The notes beneath the pieces are model-generated. The model did no database searches, was not told where the DNA came from, and worked only from the letters and a program-made list of their open reading frames with translations. The position numbers and the translations under genes were made by a program. A DNA stretch of 64,000 nucleotides from Bradyrhizobium acaciae (GTDB lineage Bacteria; Pseudomonadota; Alphaproteobacteria; Rhizobiales; Xanthobacteraceae): positions 1 to 64,000 of the forward strand of contig NZ_JACMYK010000026.1 in NCBI RefSeq assembly GCF_020889785.1, given 5' to 3'. Below are positions 1 to 8,877 of the stretch, in pieces (the stretch's first letter is position 1; every line of letters begins with the position of its first letter).

Positions 1-1109
1 CGCCGGCGCCGGTCGGGCCGCCGACGACCATCACCAGCCCGCCGCGCGACTTCAGTCCGCGCGGGGCGCCGACCACCTATTTCTGGGATCCCGACATCAT
101 CGCGGTCGATCCGTCCTTCGACGACCTGGCCCAGCCCAACACCTCGATCAAGCGCCTCCATACCGGGCTGCTTTGGGCGGAAGGCCCGGCCTGGAGCTCG
201 CAGGGCCGCTATCTGCTGTGGAGCGACATCCCGAACAACCGGCAGATGCGCTGGTCGGAGGATGACGGCCATGTCAGCGTGTTCCGGATGCCGTCGAACT
301 ATTCGAACGGCAATTCGTTCGACTTCCAGGGCCGCCAGCTGTCCTGCGAACATCTCACCCGCCGCGTCACGCGCTACGAGAATGACGGCACTGCGACCGT
401 GCTGGCGGATTCCTATCAAGGCAAGCGGCTGAATTCGCCGAACGATATCGTCGCGCATCCCGACGGCAGCTACTGGTTCACCGATCCGCCCTATGGCGGC
501 CAGCTCTATGAGGGCGAGCCGGATGCGGCCGGCGGCCCCGGCAATTCCGCCGGCAAGCTCAATCCACGGATCGGCCAACCGGCGGGCTTCGTGGCGGCCA
601 AGCGCGAGCTGCCGACCAATTGCTATCGAATCGATCCCTCCGGCCGCGTCGATCTCGTGGTCAGCGAGGACCAGGTGCCGGATCCGAACGGCATCTGCTT
701 CTCGCCTGATTACAAGAAGCTCTACGTGGTCTCGACCGGCAAGGGACCGGGCGATAGCGGCCCGGGCGGCAAGGGCGACGTCTTCGTGTTCGATGTCGGG
801 CCCGACAACAAGCCGACCAACGGCAAACGGTTCAGCGACTTCACGATCGACGGCGTGAAGTGCGGGCCGGACGGCATCCGCTGCGACGTCAACGGCAATG
901 TCTGGTGCTCGAGCAATGCCGGCCGCGCGGTCGGCTACAACGGCGTCACGGTGTGGTCGCCGGAAGGCAAGCTGCTCGGTCGCATCCGGCTGCCCGAGGT
1001 CTGCGGCAACATCACCTTCGGTGGCCCCAAGCGCAACCGCCTGTTCATGGCCGCAAGCCAGTCGCTCTACGCAGTCTACACCGCGACCCAGGGTGCCGGG
1101 CCGGCCTGA
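1..1109 (+). CDS. SMP-30/gluconolactonase/LRE family protein, 5' end cut by window
   Basis: The reading frame is open from the left edge, so the start lies outside the window; at least 368 codons are visible. The family is a six-bladed beta-propeller sugar-lactone or related hydrolase with a bound divalent metal. Visible family features are EGPAW (metal-binding Glu), NSPNDIV, WFTDPPYG, DPNGICFSPD and CGPDGIRCDVNGNVW, which match the Asn/Asp metal ligands of SMP-30 proteins in order. The proline-rich stretch before the propeller could be the end of an export signal region, but this cannot be judged here. The exact lactone substrate cannot be inferred. A palindromic repeat follows the stop codon directly. 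Confidence 0.8.
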   Translation, partial: PAPVGPPTTITSPPRDFSPRGAPTTYFWDPDIIAVDPSFDDLAQPNTSIKRLHTGLLWAEGPAWSSQGRYLLWSDIPNNRQMRWSEDDGHVSVFRMPSNYSNGNSFDFQGRQLSCEHLTRRVTRYENDGTATVLADSYQGKRLNSPNDIVAHPDGSYWFTDPPYGGQLYEGEPDAAGGPGNSAGKLNPRIGQPAGFVAAKRELPTNCYRIDPSGRVDLVVSEDQVPDPNGICFSPDYKKLYVVSTGKGPGDSGPGGKGDVFVFDVGPDNKPTNGKRFSDFTIDGVKCGPDGIRCDVNGNVWCSSNAGRAVGYNGVTVWSPEGKLLGRIRLPEVCGNITFGGPKRNRLFMAASQSLYAVYTATQGAGPA

Positions 1110-1122
1110 TCTCGATTTCACT

Positions 1123-1248
1123 TCACCTCTCCCCAGCGGGGAGAGGTCGATTTGCGAAGCAAATCGGGTGAGGGGGAGCTGCTCCAACGAGAGACCGCAA
1201 CCCCTCACCCGGCGCTGCGCGCCGACCTCTCCCAAGGGAGAGGTGAAC
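1123..1248. repeat. intergenic palindromic repeat (CTCTCCCC family), copy 1
   Basis: Nested inverted repeats: CACCTCTCCCC pairs with GGGGAGAGGT, GATTTGC with GCAAATC, and an outer GGGTGAGGGG arm with CCCCTCACCC, closing with a second CTCTCCC/GGGAGAG hairpin. Related copies lie at 15502-15620 and 24417-24566. The element may act as a terminator for the upstream gene. No gene is seen in 1110-1480. Confidence 0.75.
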
Positions 1249-1400
1249 TTTCGCCGCTGCCGGCAACTTGGCCAGCCTCGCGCGGACCGGACGGCCCGTC
1301 GCCGTCCCCGCTACCTGATTGTCGCATCTCAGTTTTCGGAACTGAACGCGCGGCCTGCCGTTAACAAACGGCGGCTGGGCCGCGTCAATTTCGCTTTATT

Positions 1401-1418
1401 TGAACAGCGAAGTGTTCA
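1401..1418. promoter_or_regulatory. candidate operator upstream of fad operon
   Basis: Perfect inverted repeat TGAACA, six bases, TGTTCA, ending 62 bases before the fadE start in an otherwise AT-richer stretch. It has the size of a TetR- or GntR-type operator. The regulator is unknown and no regulator gene is adjacent, so this is inference from symmetry and position only. Confidence 0.35.
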
Positions 1419-1480
1419 CCGGGGACCGGCACTTTCCGATAAGATCACCCATCCGCGCCGCCGTTTCATGAGGATCCGCC

Positions 1481-3748
1481 ATGAGCTTCCGCCGCGACTA
1501 TGTGACAAAACCGATCTTCTCCTGGGCGCGTGGCGTGCTGCCGACCATGTCGGACACCGAGCGCGAAGCGCTGGAAGCCGGCGACGTCTGGTGGGACGCC
1601 GATCTCTTCACCGGCAATCCCGACTGGTCGAAATTGCTGGCGTTCGCGCCGGCCAGATTGACCGACGAGGAGAACGCCTTCCTGCACGGTCCGGTCGACG
1701 AGCTCTGCGCGATGCTCGACGAATGGAAGATCAACTGGGAATGGCGCGATCTGCCGCCCGAGGTCTGGGCCTTCATCAAGGCCAAGAAATTCTTCGGCAT
1801 GATCATCCCCAAGGAATTCGGCGGCCTCGGCTTCTCGCCCTACGCGCATTCCGAAGTGGTGCGCAAGATCTCGTCGCGCTCGCTGACCGCAGCCGTCACC
1901 GTGATGGTGCCGAACTCGCTCGGGCCGGGCGAACTCCTGATGCGCTTCGGCACAAGGGAGCAGCAGGACAAATGGCTGCCGCGGCTGGCCTCCGGCCAGG
2001 ACATTCCATGCTTCGGCCTGACCAGCCCGGAGGCCGGCTCGGACGCCGCCTCGATGATCGACACCGGCATCATCTGCAAGGGCAATTTCGAAGGCCGCGA
2101 GGTGCTCGGGCTGAAGCTCAACTGGCACAAGCGCTACATCACGCTGGGGCCGGTCGCGACGCTGCTCGGCCTTGCCTTCAAGGCCTATGATCCCGATCAC
2201 CTGGTCGGCAACGAGGAAGAGCTCGGCATCACCGTTGCGCTGATCCCGACCCATCTGCCCGGTGTCTCGATCGGCCACCGCCATCTGCCGGCGATGCAGG
2301 TGTTCCAGAACGGCCCGAACTGGGGCCGCGACGTCTTCATCCCGCTCGACTACATCATCGGCGGCCAGGAGCGTCTGGGCCAGGGTTGGAAGATGCTGAT
2401 GACGGCGCTCGCCGCCGGCCGCGGCATCTCACTGCCGTCGCTGTCGGCAGCGGGTGCGGCCTATGCCGCGCGCACCACCGGCGCCTATGCCCGCATCCGC
2501 GAGCAGTTCGGCATTTCCATCTCCAAGTTCGAGGGCATCGAGGAGCCGCTCGCGCGCATCACGGCGACAGCCTATCTGCTCGACGCCGCGCGACGGCTGA
2601 CTTGCGCAGCGCTGAACGAGGGGCATCACCCCGCCGTCATCTCGGGGATCATGAAGCTGCACGCCACCGAGCGGATGCGGATCGCGATCGACGACGCCAT
2701 GGATATCCATGGCGGCAAGGCTGTGATCGACGGGCCGCAGAACTATCTTGGCGGACTTTACCGCTCGGTGCCGGTCGGCATCACGGTCGAGGGCGCCAAC
2801 ATCCTGACCCGCAACCTGATCGTGTTCGGGCAGGGTGCGATCCGCGCGCATCCCTATCTGTTGCAGGAGATGAACGCGCTCAGCGAGACCGACCGCGACA
2901 AGGGCCTCACCGCCTTCGACACCGCGTTCTGGAACCATGTCGGTCACAGCTTTGCGACCATGTTCCGCGCCTGGGGCCGCAGCTGGACCGGCGGTTTGTT
3001 TGCGCCGGCGCCGGATGCCGGCGATGCAACGGAATTCTATCGCCAGCTGTCGCGCTATTCGTCGGCGTTCGCGCTGTGCGCCGACATGGCGCTGCTCACC
3101 CTCGGCGGCGCATTGAAGCGCAAGGAAATGCTGTCGGCGCGCTTCGGCGACATCCTGTCCGAGCTGTATCTGCTCTCGGCTGCGCTGAAACGCTGGCAGG
3201 ACGAGGGCCGGCAGAAGGAGGACCTTCCAGCGCTCGAATGGTGCATGGCATCGGGCTTCAAGACCATCGAGAACCGCTTTGCGGAGATCCTCGCCAATCT
3301 GCCGAACCGTCCGGTGGCGTGGATGCTGAAATTCCTGATCCAGCCGTTCGGCGCGCGCGTCATCGGCCCGTCGGACCGCGTCGTGCAGCAATGCGCGCAG
3401 CTCGTGCTGTTGCCGTCGGCCGCGCGCGACCGCCTGACGCCGGACCTCGCCTTTGTCGAGGACGACGGCGGCGTCGCACGGCTGGAAAAGGCCTTCCGCC
3501 TCGTCACCCAGGCCGAGGACGCAGCCAAGCAGTTGCGCGCGGCGCGGCTGCACGACTGGAAGGAAGCGGTGAAGAAAGGCGTCATCACCGAGGCCGACGG
3601 CGAGAAGCTCGCCGCCGCCCATGAGGCCGTCGCCAAGGTCATCGAGGTTGACGATTTTGCGCCGGAGGCGCTGTCCCCGATTTACAAGAAATCCGCCGAC
3701 GTGCATCAGTTCTTCCAGGAGCTCGGAGAGCAGAGGGCGGCGAGCTGA
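1481..3748 (+). CDS. fadE: acyl-CoA dehydrogenase, long FadE-like
   Basis: First step of beta-oxidation: FAD-dependent desaturation of acyl-CoA to 2-enoyl-CoA. The 755-residue length matches the FadE class (E. coli FadE is about 815), not the 380-residue short dehydrogenases. The N-terminal and middle acyl-CoA dehydrogenase domains include CFGLTSPEAGSDA (about residues 177-189), typical of the flavin/substrate region. The region from about 480 onward matches the DUF1974 extension found in FadE. ATG start is taken at 1481, after AGGATCC. The TGA stop overlaps the ATG of the thiolase gene (TGATG), so the two are translationally coupled in a complete beta-oxidation operon. Confidence 0.88.
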   Translation: MSFRRDYVTKPIFSWARGVLPTMSDTEREALEAGDVWWDADLFTGNPDWSKLLAFAPARLTDEENAFLHGPVDELCAMLDEWKINWEWRDLPPEVWAFIKAKKFFGMIIPKEFGGLGFSPYAHSEVVRKISSRSLTAAVTVMVPNSLGPGELLMRFGTREQQDKWLPRLASGQDIPCFGLTSPEAGSDAASMIDTGIICKGNFEGREVLGLKLNWHKRYITLGPVATLLGLAFKAYDPDHLVGNEEELGITVALIPTHLPGVSIGHRHLPAMQVFQNGPNWGRDVFIPLDYIIGGQERLGQGWKMLMTALAAGRGISLPSLSAAGAAYAARTTGAYARIREQFGISISKFEGIEEPLARITATAYLLDAARRLTCAALNEGHHPAVISGIMKLHATERMRIAIDDAMDIHGGKAVIDGPQNYLGGLYRSVPVGITVEGANILTRNLIVFGQGAIRAHPYLLQEMNALSETDRDKGLTAFDTAFWNHVGHSFATMFRAWGRSWTGGLFAPAPDAGDATEFYRQLSRYSSAFALCADMALLTLGGALKRKEMLSARFGDILSELYLLSAALKRWQDEGRQKEDLPALEWCMASGFKTIENRFAEILANLPNRPVAWMLKFLIQPFGARVIGPSDRVVQQCAQLVLLPSAARDRLTPDLAFVEDDGGVARLEKAFRLVTQAEDAAKQLRAARLHDWKEAVKKGVITEADGEKLAAAHEAVAKVIEVDDFAPEALSPIYKKSADVHQFFQELGEQRAAS

Positions 3749-5031
3749 TGGCGCGACCAGTCTTTATCGTCGACGGCAGCCGGACGCCGTTCCTGAAGGC
3801 GCGCTCCGGTCCCGGCCCGTTCACCCCGGTGGATCTCGCCGTGCAATGCGGCCGGCCGCTGCTGGCGCGGCAGCCTTTCGCACCCACCGCCTTCGACCAG
3901 GTCATCCTCGGCTGCGTCAACGTGATCGCCGACGAGATGAATCCGGCCAGGGTCGCAGCACTCAGACTCGGCATGGGCGAGCAGATGGTCGCCTTCACGG
4001 TGCAGATCAATTGCGGCTCCGGCATGCAGTCGATCGATACCGGCTACCGCTATATCCGCGAGGGCATCTCCGACCTGATCCTTGCCGGCGGCGCCGAAGC
4101 TTTGAGCCACGCGCCGCTGGTCTGGCCCAATTCCGGCGTGCGCTGGTTTGCCGGCTTTGCCGGCGCCAAGGGATTAGGCGCCAAGATCGCCGCGGCGTTG
4201 AAAGTGAAGCCGAGCTACTTTAGGCCGATCATCGGCCTCGAGCGTGGTCTCACCGACCCGATCACCGAGCTCAACATGGGGCAGACCGCTGAGAAGGTCG
4301 GCCATCTCTTCGGCATCACGCGCGCGCAATCCGACGCTTACGCCGCTGAGAGCCATCAGCGGCTGGCGAACGCGCAGAAGCAAGGTTTCCTCAAGGGCGA
4401 GGTCGAGACCGCGTTCGCCCGCGACGGCCAGTTCTACGACCATGACGACGGCGTTCGACCGGACTCGACGCCCGAGACGCTTGGAAAGCTTAAACCGGTG
4501 TTCGAGCGCCCATGGGGGCAGGTCACCGCCGGCAATTCCTCGCAGATCACGGATGGCGCGTCCTGGGTGATCCTGGCGTCCGAGAATGCGGTGGCCAAGC
4601 ACGGGCTGACGCCGAAAGCCGTGATCCTCGACAGCCAGTGGTCGGCGCTCGATCCCTCGATCATGGGGCTCGGCCCGGTGCTGTCGGCGGGCGCGCTGCT
4701 CAAGCGCAACAGCATGACCTTGCAGGACGTCGAGACCTGGGAGCTGAACGAGGCCTTTGCCACCCAGGTGCTGGGCTGCCTCGCCGCCTGGAATGACGAG
4801 AAATTCTGCCGCGAGATCCTCGGTCTCGATGGCGCCGCGGGCGAGATCGACCGCGCCAAGTTGAATGTCGACGGCGGTGCAATCAGCCTCGGCCATCCCG
4901 TAGGCTGCAGCGGCAACCGCATCGTGCTGCATCTGGTCAATGCGATGAAGCGGCTCGGCACCAGACGCGGCGTCGCCACCGAATGCATCGGTGGCGGGCA
5001 GGGCGGCGCGATGTTGATTGAGATGGTGTGA
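3748..5031 (+). CDS. fadA: acetyl-CoA C-acyltransferase (thiolase)
   Basis: Last step of beta-oxidation: thiolytic release of acetyl-CoA from 3-ketoacyl-CoA. The 427 residues show the full thiolase signature set: active-site Cys89 in NCGSGMQS, NEAFATQ, His383 in GHPVGCSGNR and Cys413 in CIGGGQGGAM. Length is nearer to the FadI type (about 435) than to FadA (about 390), so the protein may be the FadI-like partner of the following FadJ-like gene. The start overlaps the fadE stop by one base and the stop overlaps the next gene's possible GTG start, consistent with stoichiometric translation of an alpha/beta complex. Confidence 0.88.
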   Translation: MARPVFIVDGSRTPFLKARSGPGPFTPVDLAVQCGRPLLARQPFAPTAFDQVILGCVNVIADEMNPARVAALRLGMGEQMVAFTVQINCGSGMQSIDTGYRYIREGISDLILAGGAEALSHAPLVWPNSGVRWFAGFAGAKGLGAKIAAALKVKPSYFRPIIGLERGLTDPITELNMGQTAEKVGHLFGITRAQSDAYAAESHQRLANAQKQGFLKGEVETAFARDGQFYDHDDGVRPDSTPETLGKLKPVFERPWGQVTAGNSSQITDGASWVILASENAVAKHGLTPKAVILDSQWSALDPSIMGLGPVLSAGALLKRNSMTLQDVETWELNEAFATQVLGCLAAWNDEKFCREILGLDGAAGEIDRAKLNVDGGAISLGHPVGCSGNRIVLHLVNAMKRLGTRRGVATECIGGGQGGAMLIEMV

Positions 5032-5033
5032 TC

Positions 5034-7130
5034 ATGGATTCACGGATCATGGACCTTCTCGCCGACCGCGTGCTCGAGCTCGGGCCGAAGCCGGCCGCCG
5101 ACAGCCCATATAAGAACTTCAGGCTGACGCGCGATGAGGACGGCATCGCCTGGCTGCTGTTCGACCGCGCCGGCGCCAGCACCAACACGCTCTCCGCCGA
5201 TCTGCTCGAAGAGCTCGATGCTGTCGTCACGGCGCTGGAGAACCAGCGGCCGACCGGCCTCGTGGTGCGCTCGGCGAAAAAGAGCGGCTTCATCGCCGGC
5301 GCCGACGTCAATGAATTCCGCGGCGCGAGCGATCCGCGCGCGGTCGAGACCGCGATCGGCCGCGCCCATGCGGTGATCGACCGGCTCGAGGCGCTGCGCG
5401 TGCCGTCGGTCGCCGTGATCCATGGCTTCTGCCTCGGCGGCGGCCTCGAGGTCGCGCTGGCCTGCCAGATGCGGATCGCGATCGACGATGCCCGGTTCGG
5501 CTTTCCCGAGGTGATGCTCGGCCTGCATCCCGGCCTCGGCGGCACCGTGCGATTCACCGAGCTGGTCAATCCGATGCAGGCGATGACCTTGATGCTGACC
5601 GGCAAGACCATCGACGCGCGCCGCGCCAAGTCGCTCGGCCTGGTCGATGCCGTGACGCAGGAGCGCCATGTCCGCAACGCGGTGAAGGATGCGGTGTTCG
5701 GCCGGCTGAAGCGCGCCAAGCCGGGGCCGCTGAACAAGCTTCTCAATCTCGGGCCAGTGCGTGGCTTCCTCGCCTCGCGGATGCGCCGCGAGGCCGAGAA
5801 GGCGGCGCCGCGCAAGCATTACCCGGCGCCCTATGCGCTGATCGATCTCTGGGAGAAGCACGCCGGCAACCGCTCGGCGATGCTGAATGCAGAGAAGGCG
5901 TCCTTCGCCAACCTGATGGTGACACCGACCGCGCAGAATTTGATCCGCGTGTTCTTCCTGCGCGAGCAGATGAAGAAAGCAGCCGGCAGCGGCAACAAGG
6001 TTGCGCACGTCCATGTGATCGGCGCCGGTGCGATGGGTGGCGATATCGCGGCCTGGTGCGCCAACCAGGATATGCGAGTGACCCTGGCCGACATGAAGGC
6101 CGAGCCGATCGCGGGCGCGATGAAGCGGGCGTCGGAGCTGTTCGGCAAGATCATGCGCAAGAAGATCGACCAGCGCGATGCGCTCGACCGGCTGATCCCC
6201 GACATGGACGGCGAGGGCGTCCGCAATGCGGACCTCATCATCGAGGCGGTGCCGGAGAAGCTCGAGCTGAAGCAGAAGGTCTATGCCTCGCTCGAGCCGA
6301 AGATGAAGCCGGACGCGATCCTCGCCACCAACACGTCGAGCATTCCGCTGCAGGATCTGCGCACCACGCTGGCACGCCCGGAGCGGCTGCTCGGCCTGCA
6401 TTTCTTCAATCCGGTGTCGCGGCTGCAGCTCGTCGAGGTCGTCAGCCATGACGGCACCGATGCCGGCATGCTCAAGGAGGCGCTCGCCTTTGTCGGCGCC
6501 ATCGATCGCCTGCCGCTGCCGGTAAAGAGCTCGCCGGGCTTCCTCGTCAACCGCGCGCTGACGCCCTACATGCTGGAAGCGATGATGATGCTGGACGAGA
6601 AGACCGACCAGCGCCTGATCGACGCGGCCGCTGTCGAGTTCGGCATGCCGATGGGCCCGATCGAGCTTGCCGACCAGGTCGGCCTCGATATCTGCCTCGA
6701 TGTCGGCGACATGCTGCGCTCGAAGTTCGGCGACACTCTGCCGCCGACGCCTGCGTGGTTGCGCGAGAAGGTCGCCAAGGGCGAGCTCGGCCGCAAGACC
6801 GGCAAGGGCTTCTACACCTGGAAGGACGGCAGGGCGGAGAAGGCGCCGCTGCCGGAAACCGGTCCGCGCGTCAGCGACGAAATGATCGATCGCCTGGTGC
6901 TGCCGATCTCGAATGTCTGCGTTGCCGCCCTGCGCGAGGGCATCGTCGACGACGCCGACATGGTCGACGGCGCGATGATCTTCGGCACCGGCTATGCCCC
7001 GTTCCGCGGCGGTCCGCTCAACTACGCGCGCAGCCGCGGCGTCGACAGTGTGGTGTCTGCGCTGCGCGCGCTGGCGCAGAAGTTCGGCGACCGTTTCGTA
7101 CCCGACGCAGGCTGGGAGGCTTTCAAGTGA
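5034..7130 (+). CDS. fadJ: fused enoyl-CoA hydratase / 3-hydroxyacyl-CoA dehydrogenase
   Basis: Alpha subunit of the fatty acid oxidation complex, catalysing hydration of enoyl-CoA and NAD-dependent oxidation of the 3-hydroxyacyl-CoA. The crotonase domain (about 1-300) contains VIHGFCLGGGLEVALA and the FPEVMLGLHPGLGGT loop. The NAD-binding domain begins with HVIGAGAMGG near residue 330, followed by LHFFNPVSRLQLVEVV with the catalytic His, then KSSPGFLVNR and the C-terminal 3HCDH helical domain. ATG 5034 is chosen; a GTG at 5028, overlapping the thiolase stop, and an ATG at 5049 are possible. Whether it is closer to FadB or FadJ is not decided by eye. It is the third gene of the coupled operon. 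Confidence 0.87.
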   Translation: MDSRIMDLLADRVLELGPKPAADSPYKNFRLTRDEDGIAWLLFDRAGASTNTLSADLLEELDAVVTALENQRPTGLVVRSAKKSGFIAGADVNEFRGASDPRAVETAIGRAHAVIDRLEALRVPSVAVIHGFCLGGGLEVALACQMRIAIDDARFGFPEVMLGLHPGLGGTVRFTELVNPMQAMTLMLTGKTIDARRAKSLGLVDAVTQERHVRNAVKDAVFGRLKRAKPGPLNKLLNLGPVRGFLASRMRREAEKAAPRKHYPAPYALIDLWEKHAGNRSAMLNAEKASFANLMVTPTAQNLIRVFFLREQMKKAAGSGNKVAHVHVIGAGAMGGDIAAWCANQDMRVTLADMKAEPIAGAMKRASELFGKIMRKKIDQRDALDRLIPDMDGEGVRNADLIIEAVPEKLELKQKVYASLEPKMKPDAILATNTSSIPLQDLRTTLARPERLLGLHFFNPVSRLQLVEVVSHDGTDAGMLKEALAFVGAIDRLPLPVKSSPGFLVNRALTPYMLEAMMMLDEKTDQRLIDAAAVEFGMPMGPIELADQVGLDICLDVGDMLRSKFGDTLPPTPAWLREKVAKGELGRKTGKGFYTWKDGRAEKAPLPETGPRVSDEMIDRLVLPISNVCVAALREGIVDDADMVDGAMIFGTGYAPFRGGPLNYARSRGVDSVVSALRALAQKFGDRFVPDAGWEAFK

Positions 7131-7594
7131 CCGACTCGCAAGTGACCGCCGCGCAAACGCCCGACACTCAAACCCACGTTCACGCGCCGGCGATCACCGG
7201 CAACGAGCCACAGGGCGATCTCTGCATCCGCACGTTGGCGATGCCGGCCGACACCAACGCCAATGGCGATATCTTCGGCGGCTGGCTGCTCAGCCAGATG
7301 GATCTCGGCGGCGGCGTGTTCGCGGGCAAGGTTGCGAAGTCCCGCACCGTGACAGTCGCGATCGAGGCCATGAATTTCCGCAAGGCCGTCTATGTCGGCG
7401 ATCTCGTCTCGGTGCACGCCAACCTCGTGCGCGTCGGCCGCACCTCGATCACGGTGCATCTCGAAGCCTGGGTGCTACGCCGCCGCGAGCAGCAGTCGAT
7501 CCTCGTGACCGACGGCAATTTCACCTACGTCTCGATCGACGAGCAGGGCCATCCGCAACCGATCCAGCGCGACGGCGCGACGATTTCGACCTGA
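7127..7594 (+). CDS. acyl-CoA thioesterase, hotdog fold (YciA-like)
   Basis: Hydrolyses acyl-CoA thioesters, probably relieving CoA sequestration during beta-oxidation. The 155-residue protein carries the hallmark MPADTNANGDIFGGW with SQMD following, the YciA/BFIT signature holding the catalytic Asp and substrate loop, then KAVYVGDLVSVHANLV typical of the hotdog helix and strand. The GTG start at 7127 overlaps the preceding TGA stop (GTGA); a second in-frame GTG at 7142 is possible. It is the last gene of the beta-oxidation operon. The first 24 residues are poorly conserved-looking, rich in Gln and Thr. Confidence 0.85.
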   Translation: MTDSQVTAAQTPDTQTHVHAPAITGNEPQGDLCIRTLAMPADTNANGDIFGGWLLSQMDLGGGVFAGKVAKSRTVTVAIEAMNFRKAVYVGDLVSVHANLVRVGRTSITVHLEAWVLRRREQQSILVTDGNFTYVSIDEQGHPQPIQRDGATIST

Positions 7595-7758
7595 CGTTTT
7601 TTCGCGGCAGATACAGTTGATTCGGTGCGAAGGAAAACGCGTCGAAACTGAGACCGCAGCGCGGCTTGATTGCAAATGCGGCGCTTCACGTCGCAAATAA
7701 ATCGAGGAACAAACAGGCGGTGACACCGTTGTCGGGCCGAATCAAACCGAGGCCGACT

Positions 7759-7953
7759 ATGTCTGACTGCTATGTCATCGAAGTGAGTTCACAGACCGCG
7801 GGTATCGTGGTGCGCGATACCGGTGGTTACGCGTTTTTTGCCGCCTCGCACCGCTTCCAAGCACTCGAAGGCCAGATCTTCCGCAACGCACGCGAGGCCG
7901 AGCGCGCCGCGCGACGGCTTGTCACCGGGCAAGATTTGCAGCTGGCCTCCTGA
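7759..7953 (+). CDS. small conserved hypothetical protein
   Basis: A 64-residue protein starting MSDCYVIEVSSQTAG. It has no membrane segment, no signal peptide and no motif I recognise. It reads as a small alpha/beta domain: a strand-rich first half (YVIEV, GIVVRD, YAFFAA) and a helical second half (NAREAERAARRL). Codon use resembles its neighbours and the ATG lies 14 bases after an AAACCGAGG stretch, so it is likely a real gene. It stands alone between the fad operon and the HAD gene. Function unknown. Confidence 0.55.
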   Translation: MSDCYVIEVSSQTAGIVVRDTGGYAFFAASHRFQALEGQIFRNAREAERAARRLVTGQDLQLAS

Positions 7954-8034
7954 TGGCAAGCCAGGCGGAGCGGCGTTTGCTTGCACCGCAATAGTCTGTA
8001 TTGATGCATCCGAGCTCACGGAAACGTTTTTCGG

Positions 8035-8751
8035 ATGTCGCAGACACGAGGCCAAGCGTCGCAGACACAGGACAAGGCGTCGCAGCCGCAAAACAAGGCG
8101 TTGCTGTTCGATATCGACGGCACGCTTGCCGACACCGATCCGCTGCATCTGGCAGCGTTCAACCGGGTGCTCGGCCCTTATGGACACAGCTTCGATCACG
8201 CGCGCTTCGGCAAGGAGCTGCAAGGCTTCTCCAACGCGTCGATCGGCGAGCGCTTTCTCGCACACGAGCCGACTGAACGCCGCGCCAGCATCCTCGGCGA
8301 GAAGGAGCGGATCTTCCGCGAATTGGTCGCTGGCCAGATCGTGCCGGTGCCGGGATTGCTGGCGTTGCTCGACCGGGCCGATCGCGCCGGCGTGGCCGTG
8401 GTGGCGGTGACCAATGCACCGCGCCCGAACGCCGAACTGCTGCTCGCGGGACTGGGCATCGCGCACCGATTCAAGGCCGTGGTGATCGGCGATGAACTGG
8501 CGCACGGCAAGCCGCACCCATTGCCGTATCTCGAGGGGCTGCGCCTCGCGGGCGCGCAGGCTTCGGCTTCGCTAGCGTTCGAGGATTCGCGCTCCGGCAT
8601 CCAGTCTGCGACGACGGCGGGCATCGCGACGATCGGGATGCGAACCGGGCTCGGTCACGCCGATCTGATCGCGGCCGGCGCCGTCGCGAGCGCCCGGGCC
8701 TTCGACGATCCGGAATTGATCCGCTTGGTCGCATCGGCAATGGCGTGGTGA
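8035..8751 (+). CDS. HAD-superfamily hydrolase with N-terminal heptapeptide repeats
   Basis: Phosphatase or phosphomutase of the HAD subfamily with an alpha-helical cap after motif I. Motif I is FDIDGTLADTD (Asp nucleophile near residue 27), motif II is VAVTNAP, motif III is the Lys in HGKPHP, and motif IV is FEDSRSG, all intact. Phosphoglycolate phosphatase and beta-phosphoglucomutase relatives share this layout, so the substrate is open. Residues 2-22 are three imperfect copies of a seven-residue unit (SQTRGQA, SQTQDKA, SQPQNKA) that precede the catalytic domain and are not part of the fold. A start after the repeat would need a non-ATG codon, so ATG 8035 is kept. Confidence 0.82.
   Translation: MSQTRGQASQTQDKASQPQNKALLFDIDGTLADTDPLHLAAFNRVLGPYGHSFDHARFGKELQGFSNASIGERFLAHEPTERRASILGEKERIFRELVAGQIVPVPGLLALLDRADRAGVAVVAVTNAPRPNAELLLAGLGIAHRFKAVVIGDELAHGKPHPLPYLEGLRLAGAQASASLAFEDSRSGIQSATTAGIATIGMRTGLGHADLIAAGAVASARAFDDPELIRLVASAMAW
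8038..8100 (+). repeat. three tandem 21-bp repeats inside the HAD gene
   Basis: Three consecutive in-frame 21-bp units, each opening TCGCAG and closing AAGCG or AAGGCG, directly after the ATG. Because the unit is a multiple of three, copy-number change would leave the frame intact and alter only the N-terminal tail. Confidence 0.8.
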
Positions 8752-8877
8752 GGAAGCGTGCCGGCACGCACCGCCTCGGCATTTGCTGCAACGCAGTTAA
8801 CCCCGGCAATGCTTGCTCGTTGACGTCGGTGCCGAACGGTCGCACGATAGGCGACTCGCCGTTTCAAGGGGGCCGCC

